From an uncultured Prevotellaceae bacterium (GTDB lineage: Bacteria > Bacteroidota > Bacteroidia > Bacteroidales > Bacteroidaceae), in NCBI GenBank assembly GCA_902761905.1, contig CACWMK010000017.1, positions 18,688 to 82,687 on the forward strand: a stretch of DNA of 64,000 nucleotides, given 5' to 3'. Within the stretch, counting starts at the first letter, position 1. The number at the start of each line of letters is the position of its first letter. Below, in pieces: positions 8,971-17,904 of the stretch. The position numbers and the translations under genes were made by a program. The notes under the pieces are model-generated. The model was not told the origin of the DNA and did no database searches. It saw only the letters and a list, made by a program, of their open reading frames with translations.

Positions 8971-9765
8971 TTAGAATATGCGACCTGTTATCGTGAGTTT
9001 CAGAACTGGATAAACAGTCAGCTTATCGATAATCTTCGACAGGGTATCGTCAGTATCGTTCAAATCGTTTATCTTAACCTCCGTGTCGTCCTGATAAACC
9101 TTCATCTTTCCCATAAACTGGCAACCAGCTTCAAAGCGTAATCCCAAACGATTCTTGGGCACCAGACGGCCAACACCAAGTCCAACATAAGGACGGAATT
9201 TCTTTACGCGAATATCACCACTAATATCACCCTTCTCGTCAAACTTCACGTTGTATTTGTCGAGTTCAGCAGTGATGCTACTCAGAATTATATCCTTAAA
9301 TGCAGGATAATCCTCGATAGCATTCTGTATTACGTCGCTATGACCTGTCAGTGTGCCAAGCTTCTCACCCCCAAACGAGAAACCACCTGCAATGAAAAAG
9401 CTTGAGTTGCCTCCAAAGGGATAGATATTCAGCTTTACATCCATCGTTGTGCGCTTCAAATCGCCAGTAATCTTAACTTTGTCGTGGTTAGGAATAGTAA
9501 TCTGAGCAGGAAGGGCTCCGAGGTTGTAATCAACATTCACATCACCCTTAATCTTGATGCTAGGCATGAAATTTACACCAGCACTCAATTCCAGATAGTC
9601 AGTAATAGGAGCAGCAACGCCCACGCCAATACCCTCAGTGCTAGCCGAAACATTCAGCCCTACATGGTTAAATATACCACGATCGATATCATCCCACCAC
9701 TCTTGTGCTGATGCAGATGTACTTCCTATCAGCATTGTAATACATGCAATAAATAGTTTTTTCAT
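8971..9765 (-). CDS. Secreted, probable outer-membrane beta-barrel protein of unknown function
   Basis: A 264 aa protein with a clear signal peptide (residues 1-20, cut after SASA). The rest alternates polar and hydrophobic residues in strands such as VGLNVSAS, LELSAGVNF, MDVKLNIYPF and YVGLGVGR, and the last residue is Phe, as is usual for outer-membrane barrels. I do not recognise the family. It has its own promoter and is bounded by hairpin terminators on both sides, so it is expressed alone. Confidence 0.7.
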   Translation of the reverse strand: MKKLFIACITMLIGSTSASAQEWWDDIDRGIFNHVGLNVSASTEGIGVGVAAPITDYLELSAGVNFMPSIKIKGDVNVDYNLGALPAQITIPNHDKVKITGDLKRTTMDVKLNIYPFGGNSSFFIAGGFSFGGEKLGTLTGHSDVIQNAIEDYPAFKDIILSSITAELDKYNVKFDEKGDISGDIRVKKFRPYVGLGVGRLVPKNRLGLRFEAGCQFMGKMKVYQDDTEVKINDLNDTDDTLSKIIDKLTVYPVLKLTITGRIF

Positions 9766-9810
9766 ATCAGTAATTGTTTTAAATTAGTAATAACATATTT
9801 ATATCAATTG

Positions 9811-9818
9811 CAAAGATA
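9811..9818 (-). promoter_or_regulatory. -7 box for 8971-9765 gene
   Basis: Minus strand TATCTTTG, about 45 nt before the start at 9765. Confidence 0.65.
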
Positions 9819-9869
9819 TATACTTTTTTCGTAAAATGCAAATTTTACTCATACTTTTTTCAACAAATA

Positions 9870-9893
9870 AATCCCCGCCATCTAGCGGGGATT
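9870..9893 (-). terminator. Hairpin after bamD-rpoZ-DUF4293 unit
   Basis: AATCCCCGC at 9870-9878 pairs with GCGGGGATT at 9885-9893; it lies just beyond the stop codon at 9901 of the minus-strand unit. T content after the stem is modest. Confidence 0.65.
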
Positions 9894-9900
9894 ATTTGTT

Positions 9901-10362
9901 TTATCTTATTCTATCCATCGAGCGGACCAACTTTTCGTCTGCCAGGATGGCGCGACGGGCCATCACATAGAGTATCAGCGAAATAGCTGGGAACACAGCA
10001 GGCCACGAAGGACGGAACTCAACGGCTCCCCACGACTTATCGCCAACCATCTGGCCTACAACGAAGAAGCACACATACCAACCAATGATAAACAACACAT
10101 TGAACAGACAGAACAACGCCTGCATCTTGCGATTGTTAAATATAAATATGGTATAGGTAGCTATTGCAGCTGTTGGCAGCAACACTGCCATCAGTGGCCA
10201 GGTATCAAAGTGATGCTTACCCAGGGGATCGGTAAACCAGAGGTTGTACACACGAGCCACCTGCAGTCCGCCCAATTTAAACGAGCCTATCTGCATACAA
10301 AGACAAATGACGGTCATAATGATGGCCGCCAAAAGATATAATGTCTGCTTACGCTGTATCAT
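9901..10362 (-). CDS. DUF4293 family membrane protein
   Basis: A 153 aa protein with four hydrophobic segments (about residues 8-28, 55-75, 82-105, 120-137) starting MIQRKQTLYLLAAI, typical of the DUF4293 family that is confined to Bacteroidetes. Its function is unknown. It is the last gene of the bamD-rpoZ-DUF4293 unit, starting 5 bp after the rpoZ stop, an order I recall as common in this phylum. Confidence 0.85.
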   Translation of the reverse strand: MIQRKQTLYLLAAIIMTVICLCMQIGSFKLGGLQVARVYNLWFTDPLGKHHFDTWPLMAVLLPTAAIATYTIFIFNNRKMQALFCLFNVLFIIGWYVCFFVVGQMVGDKSWGAVEFRPSWPAVFPAISLILYVMARRAILADEKLVRSMDRIR

Positions 10363-10367
10363 ACTGA

Positions 10368-10706
10368 TTAATCTTCCTGTGTCTGTGCCTCGCGAGAAGG
10401 ATCACGCCAGTAAACCTTATTCTCTACAAACTCCTGTGTTGCGAGAAGACTTGGCTTTGGCAGTTTTTCGTAGTAACGTGAAATCTCGATCTGCTCACGA
10501 TTCTCGAATACCTCCTCGAGTGAATCGTTGTATGAAGCGAACTCTGCCAGCTTCTTCGACAGATCGTCCTTAATCTGAAGGCTAATCTGGTTGGCACGCT
10601 TACCAATGATAGCTACGCTCTCGTAGATATTACCTGTGTCGTCACACAGATCCATAATGTTACGTGTTACGGTGTTAACCGGTGCTTTTGACTTCTTATA
10701 ATCCAT
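10368..10706 (-). CDS. rpoZ: RNA polymerase omega subunit (Bacteroidetes type)
   Basis: A 112 aa protein with NIMDLCDDTGNIYESVAIIG and KRANQI, the conserved part of Bacteroidetes omega, which helps assemble the beta' subunit. The family looks unlike proteobacterial omega and is often left as hypothetical. It sits 3 bp after bamD and 5 bp before the DUF4293 gene, so all three are co-transcribed. Confidence 0.85.
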   Translation of the reverse strand: MDYKKSKAPVNTVTRNIMDLCDDTGNIYESVAIIGKRANQISLQIKDDLSKKLAEFASYNDSLEEVFENREQIEISRYYEKLPKPSLLATQEFVENKVYWRDPSREAQTQED

Positions 10707-10709
10707 ATC

Positions 10710-11537
10710 TTAATCTTTAATTACTTTTTTGCACTTATTGATATATTTCTCTGCCAACTGTGCATTCTTAGATTCAGGGAACTCGTTGATGAATCCGTAG
10801 CACTCATCCTCAGCATCGCGATAGCGGTCCAGTCGTTTCTCCTCTGAACTATTTTCTGCCAGTTCAAACTTAGCCTTCATTATCAGCAGCATCAGATCCT
10901 CACGAATACTGCAGTAAGGATAGTTCTTAAGGCAGTTCTGGGCTGTGATTATGCAAGCTGTATAGTTACTCTCCTCGTTCGAGTTGATGTTACCAAAATA
11001 TCCACCCAGATTGTAGTAAAGCTCGGCCGACAGATATTCCTTCTGTATCAGTTTGTCGTGTAATTCGTAGAGACGAGCTTGAGCCTGAGCGCGAAGCGAC
11101 GACTCTGGATAAAGATCGATGAACTGCTGATAGGCAGTGATGGCGCCATTGGTAGGCGACTGATCGAGTCGAGGCTCAGGTGCACTCTGATAAAGTGACT
11201 GACCTACATAAAAATAAGCCAACTCAGCATAGGTGCCACGAGGATAGCTGGTAGTATATTTTCTGAAAGTCTCAGAAGCAGCATCATAGTCCATATTGCC
11301 ATATTGGGCCATACCTAACATATATAAGCACTCCTGAGCATCATCAGTACCTTTCTTGATAGTCACAAGTTCTTCCAACAAACTTGTAGCCTGCTGGAAC
11401 TTTCCACATGCGAATGCCTCCTTGGCATACTCATACTTATAATCAGAGTCTCCATACTTGTAGACGCTGTTAAACTCTGAGGCACAACTGCTAAGCAGTA
11501 AGGCCGCACATGCCAATGTAATGATACCTTTATTCAT
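10710..11537 (-). CDS. bamD: Outer-membrane assembly lipoprotein BamD
   Basis: Lipoprotein of the BAM complex that inserts beta-barrel proteins into the outer membrane. The 275 aa product has a lipobox signal peptide (LLSSC, Cys18) and about five TPR-like repeats, including AKEAFACGKFQQATSLLEEL and YDAASETFRKYTTSYPRGTY. Length and repeats match the BamD/YfiO family. It heads the bamD-rpoZ-DUF4293 unit and is divergent from uvrB, with a -7 box only 10 nt from its start codon. Confidence 0.93.
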   Translation of the reverse strand: MNKGIITLACAALLLSSCASEFNSVYKYGDSDYKYEYAKEAFACGKFQQATSLLEELVTIKKGTDDAQECLYMLGMAQYGNMDYDAASETFRKYTTSYPRGTYAELAYFYVGQSLYQSAPEPRLDQSPTNGAITAYQQFIDLYPESSLRAQAQARLYELHDKLIQKEYLSAELYYNLGGYFGNINSNEESNYTACIITAQNCLKNYPYCSIREDLMLLIMKAKFELAENSSEEKRLDRYRDAEDECYGFINEFPESKNAQLAEKYINKCKKVIKD

Positions 11538-11547
11538 ATTCGGGGTG

Positions 11548-11555
11548 CAAAATTA
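11548..11555 (-). promoter_or_regulatory. -7 box for bamD unit
   Basis: Minus strand TAATTTTG, 10 nt before ATG 11537; predicts a leader of only a few nucleotides. Confidence 0.6.
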
Positions 11556-11630
11556 GCACTTTTCGCGCAAATAACAAAGTTTTATGTGATGTTTTTGGCG
11601 TTTTTTGATGTTTTTTTAATAACTTATTCG

Positions 11631-11638
11631 TATCTTTG
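11631..11638 (+). promoter_or_regulatory. -7 box for uvrB
   Basis: TATCTTTG, 8 nt before ATG 11647; the mRNA would be leaderless or nearly so. Confidence 0.65.
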
Positions 11639-11646
11639 CAAACTCA

Positions 11647-13683
11647 ATGAGCAAATTTATACTTACATCGGATTACAAACCCACTGGCGATCAGCCAGAA
11701 GCGATACGTCAGTTGACCGAAGGGCTGGATCGTGGAGACCGTGCGCAAGTACTGCTTGGCGTTACGGGCTCGGGTAAGACGTTTACTATGGCTAACGTCA
11801 TTGCACAGCATAATCGACCCACCCTGATACTTAGTCACAACAAGACACTTGCAGCCCAGCTTTATGAAGAAATGAAGGGGTTCTTCCCCCAGAATGCAGT
11901 AGAGTACTATGTAAGCTATTATGACTATTATCAGCCTGAAGCTTATCTACCAACCACTGATACTTACATCGAAAAAGACCTGGCAATCAATGATGAGATT
12001 GATCGTCTTAGACTTTCTGCTGTATCTAACTTATTATCAGGACGTAACGATGTAATTGTCGTATCATCCGTTTCATGTATTTACGGTATGGGCAGTCCAG
12101 TAGCTCTACAGGAGAATGTTATAGAGCTGAAGAAGGGACAGATACTAGACCGCAATGCATTGTTAAGAAAGTTAGTTGCGGTATTATACGTAAGAAACGA
12201 CCTCGACCTGCAACGAGGCAACTTCCGTGTAAAGGGCGATACAGTCGATATTGCGATGGCTTATAGCGAGGTGGTTCTGCGAATCACGTTCTGGGATGAC
12301 GAAATTGATGCAATCGAAGAAATGGATGCAGTTACATTCGACCGTTTGGCCAGTTTCGATGAATATCGCCTCTACCCTGCCAACCTGTTTATGACATCGC
12401 AGGAACAGACAAACATCGCCATACGTCAGATTCAAGACGATCTGATGAAGCAAGTACTATATTTCGAAGAGATAGGCGACCCTATAAAAGCCCAGCGAAT
12501 AAAGGAACGCGTGGAGTATGACATGGAGATGATTAAGGAGCTGGGCCACTGCTCAGGCATAGAGAACTACAGCCGTTATTTTGATGGTCGCCAGGCTGGC
12601 GAACGACCATATTGCCTGCTGGATTTCTTCCCAGACGATTACCTGCTGTTTATCGACGAGAGTCATGTAAGTGTACCACAGATAGGCGCCATGTATGGAG
12701 GAGACCGCAGCCGCAAACAAAATCTGGTGGAATACGGATTCCGTCTACCAGCAGCATTCGATAATCGCCCACTAAAGTTTGAAGAGTTCCAGAAGGAGGT
12801 TAATCAGGTAATCTACGTAAGTGCCACCCCAGCCGACTATGAACTTGAAGAGGCCGAAGGAGTAGTTGTAGAACAAGTAATCCGTCCAACAGGACTACTC
12901 GACCCCGAAATCGAGGTCAGACCTAGTGAGAATCAGATAGACGACCTGCTTGATGAAATACTAACCCGCAGCCATCGTGGTGAACGAGTGCTCATCACTA
13001 CACTGACCAAACGTATGGCTGAGGAACTGACAGAATACCTGCTTAACCATAGTGTAAGCACAGCATATATCCACAGCGATGTAGCCACATTGGACCGTGT
13101 AAAAATCCTGAGCGACCTGCGCCAAGGAGTGTACGATGTACTGGTAGGAGTAAACCTGCTGCGTGAGGGTCTCGACCTGCCAGAAGTATCGTTAGTAGCA
13201 ATACTCGATGCTGACAAAGAAGGATTCTTGCGTAGTCGTCGCAGTCTTACCCAGACCGCAGGACGTGCAGCACGAAATGTAAATGGCAAAGTAATTATGT
13301 ATGCCGACAACATCACTGCATCAATGCAACTAACCATCGACGAGACTCTGCGCCGCAGAATGAAACAGATGAAGTACAACGAGGAGCATAACATCACTCC
13401 AAAACAAATCATCAAAAACCTGTCATTCAGTGCATTACAGAAGGAGAATCGTGCCGACACCAAGGAACTGATTCGTGACATCTCACTTGCAGCCGAAGGT
13501 GGTAACAAGGTAATGATAGCAGCCGACCCGATAGAGGAACGTATGACGCGACCACAGATGGAGAAGCTGATAGACGAGACCACCAGAAAGATGAAAGAGG
13601 CAGCGAAGAACCTCGATTTCTTGCAGGCCGCACAGTATCGCGACGAGATAGTAAGACTACAAAAGGAGTTGGAATTAAAGTAA
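11647..13683 (+). CDS. uvrB: UvrABC excinuclease subunit B
   Basis: Damage-verifying helicase subunit of nucleotide excision repair. The 678 aa length is normal. Walker A is GVTGSGKTF (near 38), the beta-hairpin region is YYVSYYDYYQPEAY (near 92), DEXX-box IDESHVSVPQ near 338, helicase motifs VSATP near 384 and LREGLDLPEVSLV near 505, and motif VI QTAGRAARN near 537. The C-terminal UvrC-binding domain with MKEAAKNLDFLQAAQYRDEI is complete. It has its own promoter, divergent from bamD. Confidence 0.98.
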   Translation: MSKFILTSDYKPTGDQPEAIRQLTEGLDRGDRAQVLLGVTGSGKTFTMANVIAQHNRPTLILSHNKTLAAQLYEEMKGFFPQNAVEYYVSYYDYYQPEAYLPTTDTYIEKDLAINDEIDRLRLSAVSNLLSGRNDVIVVSSVSCIYGMGSPVALQENVIELKKGQILDRNALLRKLVAVLYVRNDLDLQRGNFRVKGDTVDIAMAYSEVVLRITFWDDEIDAIEEMDAVTFDRLASFDEYRLYPANLFMTSQEQTNIAIRQIQDDLMKQVLYFEEIGDPIKAQRIKERVEYDMEMIKELGHCSGIENYSRYFDGRQAGERPYCLLDFFPDDYLLFIDESHVSVPQIGAMYGGDRSRKQNLVEYGFRLPAAFDNRPLKFEEFQKEVNQVIYVSATPADYELEEAEGVVVEQVIRPTGLLDPEIEVRPSENQIDDLLDEILTRSHRGERVLITTLTKRMAEELTEYLLNHSVSTAYIHSDVATLDRVKILSDLRQGVYDVLVGVNLLREGLDLPEVSLVAILDADKEGFLRSRRSLTQTAGRAARNVNGKVIMYADNITASMQLTIDETLRRRMKQMKYNEEHNITPKQIIKNLSFSALQKENRADTKELIRDISLAAEGGNKVMIAADPIEERMTRPQMEKLIDETTRKMKEAAKNLDFLQAAQYRDEIVRLQKELELK

Positions 13684-13693
13684 AAAATCATAA

Positions 13694-13721
13694 AATCCGT
13701 GTTAATCCATGTAATCCATGC
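13694..13721. repeat. Short tandem repeat of AATCCRTGY units
   Basis: Three units (AATCCGTGTT, AATCCATGT, AATCCATGC) in the gap after uvrB. The pattern resembles simple intergenic repeats common in Bacteroidetes genomes. Confidence 0.6.
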
Positions 13722-13742
13722 CTGATTATAAAAAATTCTTAG

Positions 13743-13750
13743 TAATTTTG
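13743..13750 (+). promoter_or_regulatory. -7 box for DUF4468 gene
   Basis: TAATTTTG, 29 nt before ATG 13780. Confidence 0.6.
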
Positions 13751-13779
13751 CACGGTTTTATAATATAAACAAGGTGAAT

Positions 13780-14397
13780 ATGAAAAAGTATCTTATAGCC
13801 ATACTGATGGCAATGCCCCTGATAGCTTCGGCTCAGGACAACACATGGGAACGTATAGAACAGCCTCAAGAAAACAAGGAGAATCCAGATGCCAAGTATC
13901 TGGCAGAAGGAGCAGTACCCGAGGTTGACGGCATAGTATGCTGGCAAACCACCATCAATGCCCCAGGCAAATCGGCTCAGCAGATCTACGACATTTTGTA
14001 TAAGCAGATAGACAAGATGACCCATGAGCCGAACCAGATAAAGAATAGCGCCATAGTTGTAAACGACCCTGAGCAGGGCCATCTTGGTGCTATCTTCCAC
14101 GAGTGGCTGGTATTCAAAAATGCGGCACTTTCGCTAGACCGTACTCAGCTAAACTTCCAGTTAAAGGTGAGATGTTATGACGAGAAAGCCGATGTACAGA
14201 TGCTACACATAAGCTATGACTACGATGTGGAACGCAAGCCATTCCACTACACAGCTGAGGAGTGGATCACAGATAAGTATGCCGTAAACAAGAAGCATAC
14301 CAAGCTATACCCAGTTTCTGCCAAGTTCCGCAGAAAAACAATTGACCGTAAGGACTTTATCTTCAACAAGTTCGCTACCCTACTTAACGAGAAGTAA
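13780..14397 (+). CDS. DUF4468-like exported protein
   Basis: A 205 aa protein with a signal peptide (MKKYLIAILMAMPLIASAQ). The body, with INAPGKSAQQIYDILYKQI and a later FHEWLVFKN, resembles the DUF4468 family of exported Bacteroidetes proteins with a TBP-like fold, of unknown role. ATG 13780 is preferred over the GTG at 13774 because the signal peptide begins there. It starts a three-gene run with the 57 aa membrane protein and the porin, separated by 6 and 3 bp. Confidence 0.75.
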   Translation: MKKYLIAILMAMPLIASAQDNTWERIEQPQENKENPDAKYLAEGAVPEVDGIVCWQTTINAPGKSAQQIYDILYKQIDKMTHEPNQIKNSAIVVNDPEQGHLGAIFHEWLVFKNAALSLDRTQLNFQLKVRCYDEKADVQMLHISYDYDVERKPFHYTAEEWITDKYAVNKKHTKLYPVSAKFRRKTIDRKDFIFNKFATLLNEK

Positions 14398-14403
14398 CAA
14401 AAC

Positions 14404-14577
14404 ATGAGCAAAGACCTGATACGCAACATCCTGAACATCATCTTCATGATTGGCGCAGTCGTGGGCGTAATTCTATTTCTTTCAAAGAACGAAGAACGAC
14501 ACAACCTCGGTTTGTACATCATACTATTCTCGATGTGCTTTAAGATAGCCGAATCGTCTATGCGATTGATAAAGTAA
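14404..14577 (+). CDS. Small two-helix membrane protein (57 aa)
   Basis: An ATG-TAA frame of 57 codons, starting MSKDLIRNILNIIFMIGAVV, fills the gap between the DUF4468 gene (6 bp before) and the porin gene (3 bp after). It has two hydrophobic segments (about residues 6-26 and 35-50) with a polar turn KNEERHN. Close packing on both sides and sensible codon use support a real gene. Function unknown. Confidence 0.75.
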   Translation: MSKDLIRNILNIIFMIGAVVGVILFLSKNEERHNLGLYIILFSMCFKIAESSMRLIK

Positions 14578-14580
14578 TAT

Positions 14581-16926
14581 ATGTACAGAAGACTATCACT
14601 ATTAATTATAACACTATCGGTATTGGTACATGCCAGTGCCCAAGATACTCGTCAGTTTAACCAGATTGACGAAAATGGAAATGTTTCACAGCGCAGCGGA
14701 AATAGCAGTAGCAATTTCAATAAGCATAACAACGACACCACAAAAAACAAGGTAATACCCAAGGGACTTTATACATGGACCATCGACAGACGTTTTGGCG
14801 ATATTATTCCTACAGAACCCGACACGGTGCCACACTTGTATATGAACACCACATTCAATAGTGGTGTTTATGGCGACTACAACACTACAGGTAGTAACTA
14901 TACTGCACGTTTGAGCCGTATTTATATCGACCGTCCGTTTGGCGAATACTTCATATTCAGCGAACCATACAGTTTTGTAAACAAGAGACCAGAGACCTTT
15001 CTGTTTATGAACACCCTGTCGCCATATACCAGAATTGATTATGACAACTGCGGCGACAAGACCAACGGCGAGGACCATATCGACGCCAAGTTTGGAGTCA
15101 ATGTCAACAAGCGGCTTAACTTCGGTTTCGATCTCGACTACGCTTATGCCTGCGGATATTATAGCAACCAGAATATCTCGCACTTCAGCGGGTCGCTTTT
15201 TGCATCATATCTGGGCGATCGCTATCAGATGCACTTCTTCTTCAATGCTGCGCATCAAAAAGCATCAGAGAACGGAGGTATAACAACAGATGACTACGTT
15301 ACTCATCCCGAGTCATTCCAAGACAACTATCAAGAAAGCGAAATACCAACAGTACTATCACAGAACTGGAATCGTAACGACCATCAGCACGTGTTCCTCA
15401 CCCACCGATATAATCTGGGATTCTATCGTATGGTAAAGATGACCGACGAGGAGATTAAAGCACGCAAGTTTGCTATGGAATCACAAAAAGAGCACGAAGC
15501 CGATCGTGAGAACAAGAATCTGAACGACAGAGAGATTCGCAAGAATAAAGACTTCAAAAAGCCTACAGGTCGCCCCGAAGGAGCAATCGTTAGAGGCAAG
15601 GAGCCACAGAAAGATTCGCTGAATATTGCTGCTGACACCACCCGCATTAAGGTTAACGGACAGGCAGCCATCGACAGCCTGAATCGTCTGCAGGCCATTC
15701 AAGACAGCATCGATGCCACAATGAAACGTGAGTATGTACCAGTAACAAGTTTCATACATACTCTCGACATCGACAATTACGATCGTATTTATCAGTCATA
15801 TTACACCCCAACAGATTATTATAAGAACACCTATTACAAACAGGGACTGGAATTCGGTAATGACTCTATCTATGACCAGACAAAACATTTCCGCATAAAA
15901 AATACGCTGGGAATAGCCCTGCTTGAAGGATTCAACAAATGGGTAAAGGCAGGTCTGAAAGGTTTTGTAACCTACGATCATTGTATATATCGTATGCCAA
16001 GCATAGACAATGGTATAACATATTGGGACAGATGGCACGAAGACGACATCAGTATTGGCGGACAACTCAGTAAAACTCAGGGCAAGACACTACACTTTGA
16101 CGTTACAGCAGAAACCTGGGTTGGAGGTGCCGATGCGGGCGACTATACCATCGACTTCAGTACCGACCTGAACTTTCCATTGTTTGGCGACACAGTACAG
16201 CTGGCTGCTTCAGCTTTCTATTACCATTGCAACCCTGTTTTCTTCCAGGCAAAATATCACTCAAAACACTTCTGGTGGGATGCTGAAGATCTGAGCCGTG
16301 AGACAAGAAGCAGGATTGAAGGATTATTCTCGTATCAGAAGACAGACACAAAACTTCGAGTTGCCATCGAGAATATCAAGAACTACACCTACTTTGGCAT
16401 GAGTTACGATATGACATCAAACGGTGGACGCAAGAATATGACAGCCGGCATCTATCAGGAAGGCAGCAACCTTACTGTATATACAGCACAGCTACATCAG
16501 AACTTCCGTCTAGGCCCCCTTAATTGGGAGAACTTTGTCACATATCAGAACTCTAGCAACAAGGACGTTCTTCCACTTCCCGATTGGAACATCTTCAGCA
16601 ATCTGTATCTGAAGTTTAAGATAGCGAAGGTATTAGGCGTTGAACTTGGAGCCGATGCCACTTACTTCTCTAAATATAACGCCCCTGACTTCTGTCCTGG
16701 TATCAACCAGTTTGCAGTACAGCAGAACAAGGACAGTCGCGTAGAGTTAGGCGGCTATCCATTTGTCGACGTATACGCCAACATGGTTCTTAAGGGAGTA
16801 AGATTCTTTCTCGTGATGAGTAATGTGGTAAATGGCGGAGGCAATCACATGAAATTCCTCACACCACACTACCCCACCAACGGATCGGTGTTACACTTTG
16901 GAGTTTCATGGCCTTTCTTCAACTAA
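14581..16926 (+). CDS. Putative porin (Porin_10 family)
   Basis: A 781 aa outer-membrane protein with signal peptide (residues 1-20) and a long beta-strand-rich body. Early motifs such as GLYTWTIDRRFGDI and PHLYMNTTFNSGVYGDY and the aromatic C-terminus FGVSWPFFN match the Bacteroidetes 'putative porin' family. A charged, Lys/Glu-rich stretch around residues 285-345 is probably a periplasmic or surface loop. Substrate unknown. Last gene of the DUF4468 unit; it ends in a 4 bp convergent overlap with menA. Confidence 0.85.
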   Translation: MYRRLSLLIITLSVLVHASAQDTRQFNQIDENGNVSQRSGNSSSNFNKHNNDTTKNKVIPKGLYTWTIDRRFGDIIPTEPDTVPHLYMNTTFNSGVYGDYNTTGSNYTARLSRIYIDRPFGEYFIFSEPYSFVNKRPETFLFMNTLSPYTRIDYDNCGDKTNGEDHIDAKFGVNVNKRLNFGFDLDYAYACGYYSNQNISHFSGSLFASYLGDRYQMHFFFNAAHQKASENGGITTDDYVTHPESFQDNYQESEIPTVLSQNWNRNDHQHVFLTHRYNLGFYRMVKMTDEEIKARKFAMESQKEHEADRENKNLNDREIRKNKDFKKPTGRPEGAIVRGKEPQKDSLNIAADTTRIKVNGQAAIDSLNRLQAIQDSIDATMKREYVPVTSFIHTLDIDNYDRIYQSYYTPTDYYKNTYYKQGLEFGNDSIYDQTKHFRIKNTLGIALLEGFNKWVKAGLKGFVTYDHCIYRMPSIDNGITYWDRWHEDDISIGGQLSKTQGKTLHFDVTAETWVGGADAGDYTIDFSTDLNFPLFGDTVQLAASAFYYHCNPVFFQAKYHSKHFWWDAEDLSRETRSRIEGLFSYQKTDTKLRVAIENIKNYTYFGMSYDMTSNGGRKNMTAGIYQEGSNLTVYTAQLHQNFRLGPLNWENFVTYQNSSNKDVLPLPDWNIFSNLYLKFKIAKVLGVELGADATYFSKYNAPDFCPGINQFAVQQNKDSRVELGGYPFVDVYANMVLKGVRFFLVMSNVVNGGGNHMKFLTPHYPTNGSVLHFGVSWPFFN

Positions 16927-17837
16927 AGAAGCAAAAGTCCCAAACTTACGCATAAACCATAGATAAAGATATTACGCGCTGTTTCTCCCAGGCAGAGATT
17001 CAGCGCTTTTCCTTGATATATGCGCTTTATTTTCAGGTATGTAAAGAAATGAAGCACCAGATATACAAAGGGGAACAAGAACGCCAACAGATGACCATTC
17101 ATTAGGAAAGTACCACCAAGAATGATGGCTCCGATGCCCACACCTATGTATAACTGCAAGCCTGCCTCTGCACCCAGACGAACTATAATAGTATTCTTGC
17201 CCGCCTCTCGATCATTGTCTCTGTCACGGAAGTTGTTTACTATCAACAATGCATCAATAACAAGTCCACAAGCTAATGAAGCAAGAAACAACTCCCACGT
17301 AAACACATGTAATTGTACATAATACGAACAGCATACTGGTACTATGCCAAAGAAAACAAGCACCAACAAGTCGCCAAGCCCTTGATATGAGAACCATGTG
17401 GTATATAGAAATGCGAATACCACACATATCATTCCTATCAGCACCATCTCATATCCACCAAAATATACCAAAGGCAATCCTATGACACAAGCCAAACAAG
17501 TGGTAAGCGCAATAGCTTTCTTCATTGCATCAAGCTTAACCCACCCTTGCGCACAGGCTCTTCTTGGACCAAGACGAGTCTCTGCATCGTCAGTTCCATT
17601 CACATAATCATAGAAGTCATTAATAAAATTGGCATCTATCTGCATGGCAAAGGCGAATAGCAAGCATAACAAAGCCGCTGTCCAACTAAATGTTTCGCCA
17701 CCATACGTCAGTGAATCAACATAAGCCAAAGCCACTCCAATCATCACAGGAACAGCTGCACCAGAAAGAGTTTTTGGGCGTGCAGCTAGTAGCCACGCTT
17801 TAAACGAATTGGTCTCAATTTTATTATCTTCTGCCAT
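16923..17837 (-). CDS. menA: 1,4-dihydroxy-2-naphthoate polyprenyltransferase
   Basis: Inner-membrane UbiA-family enzyme that attaches the isoprenoid tail to dihydroxynaphthoate in menaquinone synthesis. The 304 aa product begins MAEDNKIETNSFKAWLLAAR and has both Asp-rich motifs, NFINDFYDYVNGTDD near 70 and NNFRDRDNDREAGK near 192, plus about eight membrane segments. The frame extends to 17966 but that extension crosses the promoter at 17857-17864, so ATG 17837 is used. Menaquinone is the usual quinone of anaerobic Bacteroidales. Confidence 0.93.
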   Translation of the reverse strand: MAEDNKIETNSFKAWLLAARPKTLSGAAVPVMIGVALAYVDSLTYGGETFSWTAALLCLLFAFAMQIDANFINDFYDYVNGTDDAETRLGPRRACAQGWVKLDAMKKAIALTTCLACVIGLPLVYFGGYEMVLIGMICVVFAFLYTTWFSYQGLGDLLVLVFFGIVPVCCSYYVQLHVFTWELFLASLACGLVIDALLIVNNFRDRDNDREAGKNTIIVRLGAEAGLQLYIGVGIGAIILGGTFLMNGHLLAFLFPFVYLVLHFFTYLKIKRIYQGKALNLCLGETARNIFIYGLCVSLGLLLL

Positions 17838-17856
17838 AATTTTCCAAATTTTCTTG

Positions 17857-17864
17857 CAAAAGTA
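17857..17864 (-). promoter_or_regulatory. -7 box for menA
   Basis: Minus strand TACTTTTG, 19 nt before ATG 17837; back-to-back with the HD-gene box. Confidence 0.6.
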
Positions 17865-17876
17865 ACATCTTTTTTG

Positions 17877-17884
17877 TAAATTTG
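17877..17884 (+). promoter_or_regulatory. -7 box for HD-domain gene
   Basis: TAAATTTG, 20 nt before ATG 17905. The two divergent boxes are 12 bp apart, so their polymerases should compete. Confidence 0.6.
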
Positions 17885-17904
17885 CAAAGAAATTAGAAAC
17901 TTTT

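Noticed and set aside
12933-13691. Minus-strand frame of 252 codons
   Set aside because: Antisense to uvrB; Ser/Arg-rich composition typical of a shadow frame.
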